Shown here: in pieces, positions 61,610-64,000 of the stretch
How the letters are laid out: each line of letters opens with the position of its first letter
Position numbering within the stretch: position 1 is the first letter of the stretch
Origin: Polyangium mundeleinium
GTDB lineage: Bacteria > Myxococcota_A > Polyangia > Polyangiales > Polyangiaceae
DNA length: 64,000 nucleotides
Direction of reading: 5' to 3'
Assembly (NCBI RefSeq): GCF_028369105.1
Contig: NZ_JAQNDO010000001.1
Location: 6,852,501 to 6,916,500 of the forward strand
Translations under genes and position numbers: made by a program
Notes under the pieces: generated by a model
Seen by the model: the letters and a program-made list of their open reading frames with translations, nothing else
Database searches by the model: none
What the model was told of the DNA's origin: nothing

Positions 61610-61939
61610 ATGACAATTCCCAGGAAAGGGCGCCGGATCGTTCGCGTGGGGGACACGGACTATGCCTTCCGTATTCGGAAGAAGCCAACGTACCGCCAAG
61701 CTGCCTTCCAAGCGTCGATGACGCTCGCCATTCAGCCGCGCGACGCCGTCTCCGGAAGCGTGCTCATGGTCGACCTCATGGTCAGCCGCCCGGACAACGG
61801 GTTGAGCACGCATCAGACGGCCGTGAAGCCGGCGATGGTCCGCGAGATGATTGCGGGGGCCCTGGCGAGCGGCTGGCAGCCTTTCCACGCAACCGCGCCG
61901 TTTTTCTACAGATACCCCCTGATCTGCGATGGCTCTTGA
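61610..61939 (+). CDS. small hypothetical protein
   Basis: A 109-residue protein that starts at an ATG eleven bases after the frame ending at 61599. It has mixed composition (IVRVGDTDYAFRIRKKPTYRQAAFQASMTLAIQ, MVREMIAGALASGWQPFHATAPFFYRYPL) with beta-rich start and helical end, no signal or membrane segment. I do not recognise the family. Codon position bias is like a real gene. Confidence 0.6.
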   Translation: MTIPRKGRRIVRVGDTDYAFRIRKKPTYRQAAFQASMTLAIQPRDAVSGSVLMVDLMVSRPDNGLSTHQTAVKPAMVREMIAGALASGWQPFHATAPFFYRYPLICDGS

Positions 61940-62006
61940 GGTGCGCACCGGCTCAAATCCCGTCGGGTGCGAGCCCCCCACGCCCCGGTGCGCGTCGTCG
62001 TCGGGG

Positions 62007-63383
62007 TCACCCCTTGGGCTTGCATTCGATCTCGGAGGGCGTGCCCTTTTTCACGTCGCACGAATAGACCGCGCTCTCCTTGCACCCGATGAGCTTGATC
62101 GTGCGCTGGTATCGGGATCCCGACCTGTCCTCGGCGACGGTGATCTGCGTGCCCGCACATCCATGCGCCTTCCCGAAGTGCTCACGCGCCATCGCCCGGC
62201 CCTCCACGCCGACGCGCGCGTGCATTTCGTCGAGTCCACACGTGAGGGCCTGCGTGTCCGGGTCGCGATCGCAGACGAGCCGCAGGGCCGTCGGCTCCTG
62301 CCCGCAGGTGGCGTCGACGTCGACCTGCGCCACGAGCTCGCCGGGGGATACGGTTGGGGCCTGGAGCCGGCAATCGGGGCGCAGCTTGCCCAGGACCTCC
62401 TGCGCTTTCGTGCGCACTTTCTCGCGGTCGAGCTTCTGCAGCGCCTCGCAGCTCACCTGCCGGGAGCGCAGCTTCCACGCGTAACAGCGCAGGGTCGCTC
62501 GTCCTCGGCAGCCCTCGGCATGCCACACCTGGCTCCAGACCCCCTTCGGAGCATCGTACCCAATGGGATCCGCCCGCAGGCGCGGCGTCGCGCCCAGGGC
62601 GCTGCATTGCGCCTCGTCCGCGTAATACCGCTCGGCGCGCCTCTGGCTGTCCGCCACCGCCTCGGGCATGGGAGGCTCGGGCGCGCATTGCCCTGCGTCG
62701 TTCGCCGCGGCATCCAGCGCGCAGGTGATCGGCATGAGCGTCCCGCAGCCCGAGAGAAACACCTCGATCACTCCATCCTGGGGAATGGGCCCGGCGCCTT
62801 GTGGGACGAGCTCGATCGTCTTGCAGCCCGTCTCGGCCTGGAAGACGGCGCGCGCGTCCGCCACCGCTGCTGCAAAGGCCTTCACCTCGGGCGGCGGGGG
62901 CTCGCATTGCGGACGAATTTTGCCTGTCTCGCAAACGTACCGCGCTTCCTTGCCGCAGCCCTGCACGACCAATCGGTGGCCGTTCGAATCGGCCACCCGG
63001 AACCTCCAGGCGAGCGCGTCGTCGTCCGACGACTTCGCTTGGTCGAGCGCGCACCCCGTCTCCCGCCAGAACATCGCGCGCGCGACGAGCGACCTGTTGT
63101 GGAGCGATTGCACCTCGTCGACCTCCCGGGTGCATTCCTCCTCGTTGACCTTACCGTACAAAAGCGCGGTCTCGTACGTGCAGTTCTCCGTCACCCACAA
63201 CCCGCCGCAGGCCTGCAGCTCGCGGCCCGTTTGCACGAGCGGCGCCGAATCGACGTTGCAGGACAAGATGTCGTCGGGCGTCGTGGCCACGGGCGCCGGG
63301 CCCGAGGGCCAGACACGCCCACCGCCGCACGCCGAGGCGAACACGACGCCCGCGACGACCCACCACCCCCCATAGGTCTTCAT
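62007..63383 (-). CDS. cysteine-rich repeat lipoprotein
   Basis: A 458-residue lipoprotein (GVVFASACGG). The body is built of about five modules of 75-85 residues, each with a pattern like A..FA..TGC......G......L.GC....Y.C, for example ARAMFWRETGCALDQAK, ARAVFQAETGCKTIEL, ARVGVEGRAMAREHFGKAHGC, IKLIGCKESAVYSCDV. Each module has three or four cysteines. I do not recognise a named domain. The ATG at 63383 begins the signal. A further small lipoprotein gene lies just upstream in the same direction. Confidence 0.75.
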   Translation of the reverse strand: MKTYGGWWVVAGVVFASACGGGRVWPSGPAPVATTPDDILSCNVDSAPLVQTGRELQACGGLWVTENCTYETALLYGKVNEEECTREVDEVQSLHNRSLVARAMFWRETGCALDQAKSSDDDALAWRFRVADSNGHRLVVQGCGKEARYVCETGKIRPQCEPPPPEVKAFAAAVADARAVFQAETGCKTIELVPQGAGPIPQDGVIEVFLSGCGTLMPITCALDAAANDAGQCAPEPPMPEAVADSQRRAERYYADEAQCSALGATPRLRADPIGYDAPKGVWSQVWHAEGCRGRATLRCYAWKLRSRQVSCEALQKLDREKVRTKAQEVLGKLRPDCRLQAPTVSPGELVAQVDVDATCGQEPTALRLVCDRDPDTQALTCGLDEMHARVGVEGRAMAREHFGKAHGCAGTQITVAEDRSGSRYQRTIKLIGCKESAVYSCDVKKGTPSEIECKPKG

Positions 63384-63399
63384 GACCCCCGATGCTACC

Positions 63400-63777
63400 T
63401 CAGCCCCCGGGGCCGCGCGCAACGGCGACGTAGAGGAACGCCTCCTTGCAGCCGTAGCCTTCGCGCAGCGTCGTGTCGACGCAGAGATCCCGCACGCGAT
63501 ACTGACCGCCGCCGCCGCCGTCGGGCGTCTCGATGGTGATGACGCAGTCGAGATCCACGGCTGGCGTCTGGACGGCAAAGAACTGCCCTGCGGCTCGCAT
63601 CGGCTGAAGCTTCGTCCTTTCGCCGACCGGACAGTCGATCCATACCGAAGCATCCGCGAGGGGCTCCCGAACGGGCCCCGCGCCGTCGCGCACCACGGCC
63701 ACCCGAAGGTGACCGGCGGGGTCGCAGGCCATGAGCAAGAGGGGGAGGAGCGCCCCGAGGGAGACGATTTGCTTCAC
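63400..63777 (-). CDS. small hypothetical lipoprotein
   Basis: A 125-residue lipoprotein: GTG start at 63777, hydrophobic segment and lipobox LLLMAC, then a beta-rich domain (LRVAVVRDGAGPVREPLADASVWIDC, FFAVQTPAVDLDCVITIETPDGGG, DLCVDTTLREGYGCKEAFLYVAV) with four cysteines that could form two disulfides. The fold looks like a carboxypeptidase-regulatory or transthyretin-like sandwich, without certainty. It lies 16 bases upstream of the Cys-rich lipoprotein gene. Confidence 0.62.
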   Translation of the reverse strand: MKQIVSLGALLPLLLMACDPAGHLRVAVVRDGAGPVREPLADASVWIDCPVGERTKLQPMRAAGQFFAVQTPAVDLDCVITIETPDGGGGGQYRVRDLCVDTTLREGYGCKEAFLYVAVARGPGG

Positions 63778-63865
63778 AAGATGGGAGTACCACGGAAGCG
63801 TCGGCGTTGAGGAGGGGAACCACCTTCGCGCCGCGCCCAAGAAAGGGTACGCTCGACCCCGCGCC

Positions 63866-64000
63866 ATGACGCCGCGTCCCGACCCCACCGCCCCCACGAG
63901 GCGCACGCTCGCCGCGGCCGCCGCGCTCGCTCTCGGCCTGCTCACCGCCGTCGCGGCCGCCGACGAACCCGCGTCCGCTTCCGCCGCCGCTCCCGCTCCC
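63866..64000 (+). CDS. exported protein, N-terminal fragment
   Basis: An ATG at 63866 begins a typical signal peptide (basic TRRTLAAAAALALGLLTAV, cleavage near AAADEP) followed by an Ala/Ser/Pro-rich tract encoded by a hexanucleotide-like repeat that runs off the right edge. Only 45 codons are visible. Function cannot be judged. It is divergent from the small lipoprotein gene at 63777. Confidence 0.5.
   Translation, partial: MTPRPDPTAPTRRTLAAAAALALGLLTAVAAADEPASASAAAPAP

Overview
The DNA is GC-rich with strong third-position GC bias. It carries many lipoproteins with glycine/serine linkers, two proteins with a C-terminal Cys-motif/membrane-helix/Arg-rich tail of the MYXO-CTERM type, many two-component and extracytoplasmic proteins, and large amounts of non-coding tandem and dispersed repeats. 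This points to a large-genome myxobacterium, probably of the Polyangiales (Sorangium/Polyangium type). No rRNA, tRNA or CRISPR array was seen.

Layout. 1-3.5 kb: the start of a four-helix-bundle protein running off the left edge, a structured hairpin, a 21-bp tandem array, a pentapeptide-repeat exported protein, a myxobacterial hypothetical and a CAP-like lipoprotein. 3.7-12.3 kb: a coherent sugar-acid cluster with uronate isomerase, SDR mannonate oxidoreductase, a LarA-family (nickel-pincer) 2-epimerase, a three-gene ABC sugar importer, myo-inositol oxygenase and an FGGY kinase. Read together these give myo-inositol -> glucuronate -> fructuronate -> mannonate -> gluconate -> 6-phosphogluconate. 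12.4-18.2 kb: lipoproteins, a three-gene molybdenum hydroxylase with a diheme cytochrome lipoprotein, and a SUKH-like protein. 18.3-21.9 kb: a 43-bp tandem array, a large repeat lipoprotein and glutathione peroxidase.

22-36.6 kb: an OmpR-type two-component system next to a CotH kinase and a VTC-domain protein, then an opposing block of TolC-like protein, HlyD/DUF3616 fusion, DUF4956 membrane protein, second CotH kinase, a lipoprotein with phosphohistidine-swivel and PEP-synthase ATP-binding domains, and two exported proteins. Direct repeats of a GTTAA-type motif lie before several of these genes and suggest a regulon for a surface or polyphosphate-linked phosphorylation system.

36.6-46.3 kb: accessory DNA with a LysR/SnoaL/SDR module, an integrase remnant, a second 43-bp array, several copies of a ~300-bp palindromic dispersed repeat, a lipase-like lipoprotein, SdhC and DNA polymerase IV. 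46.5-50.6 kb: bacteriophytochrome kinase, its response regulator and a cytochrome P450. 50.7-53.5 kb: a kelch-like lipoprotein gene split by an IS3-family element with a 4-bp target duplication; removing the element restores one frame. 53.6-64 kb: a PhyH dioxygenase, an EGF/FG-GAP surface protein, a poly-gamma-glutamate-hydrolase-like lipoprotein, repeat-rich non-coding DNA including a third 43-bp array, small lipoproteins, and the start of an exported protein at the right edge.
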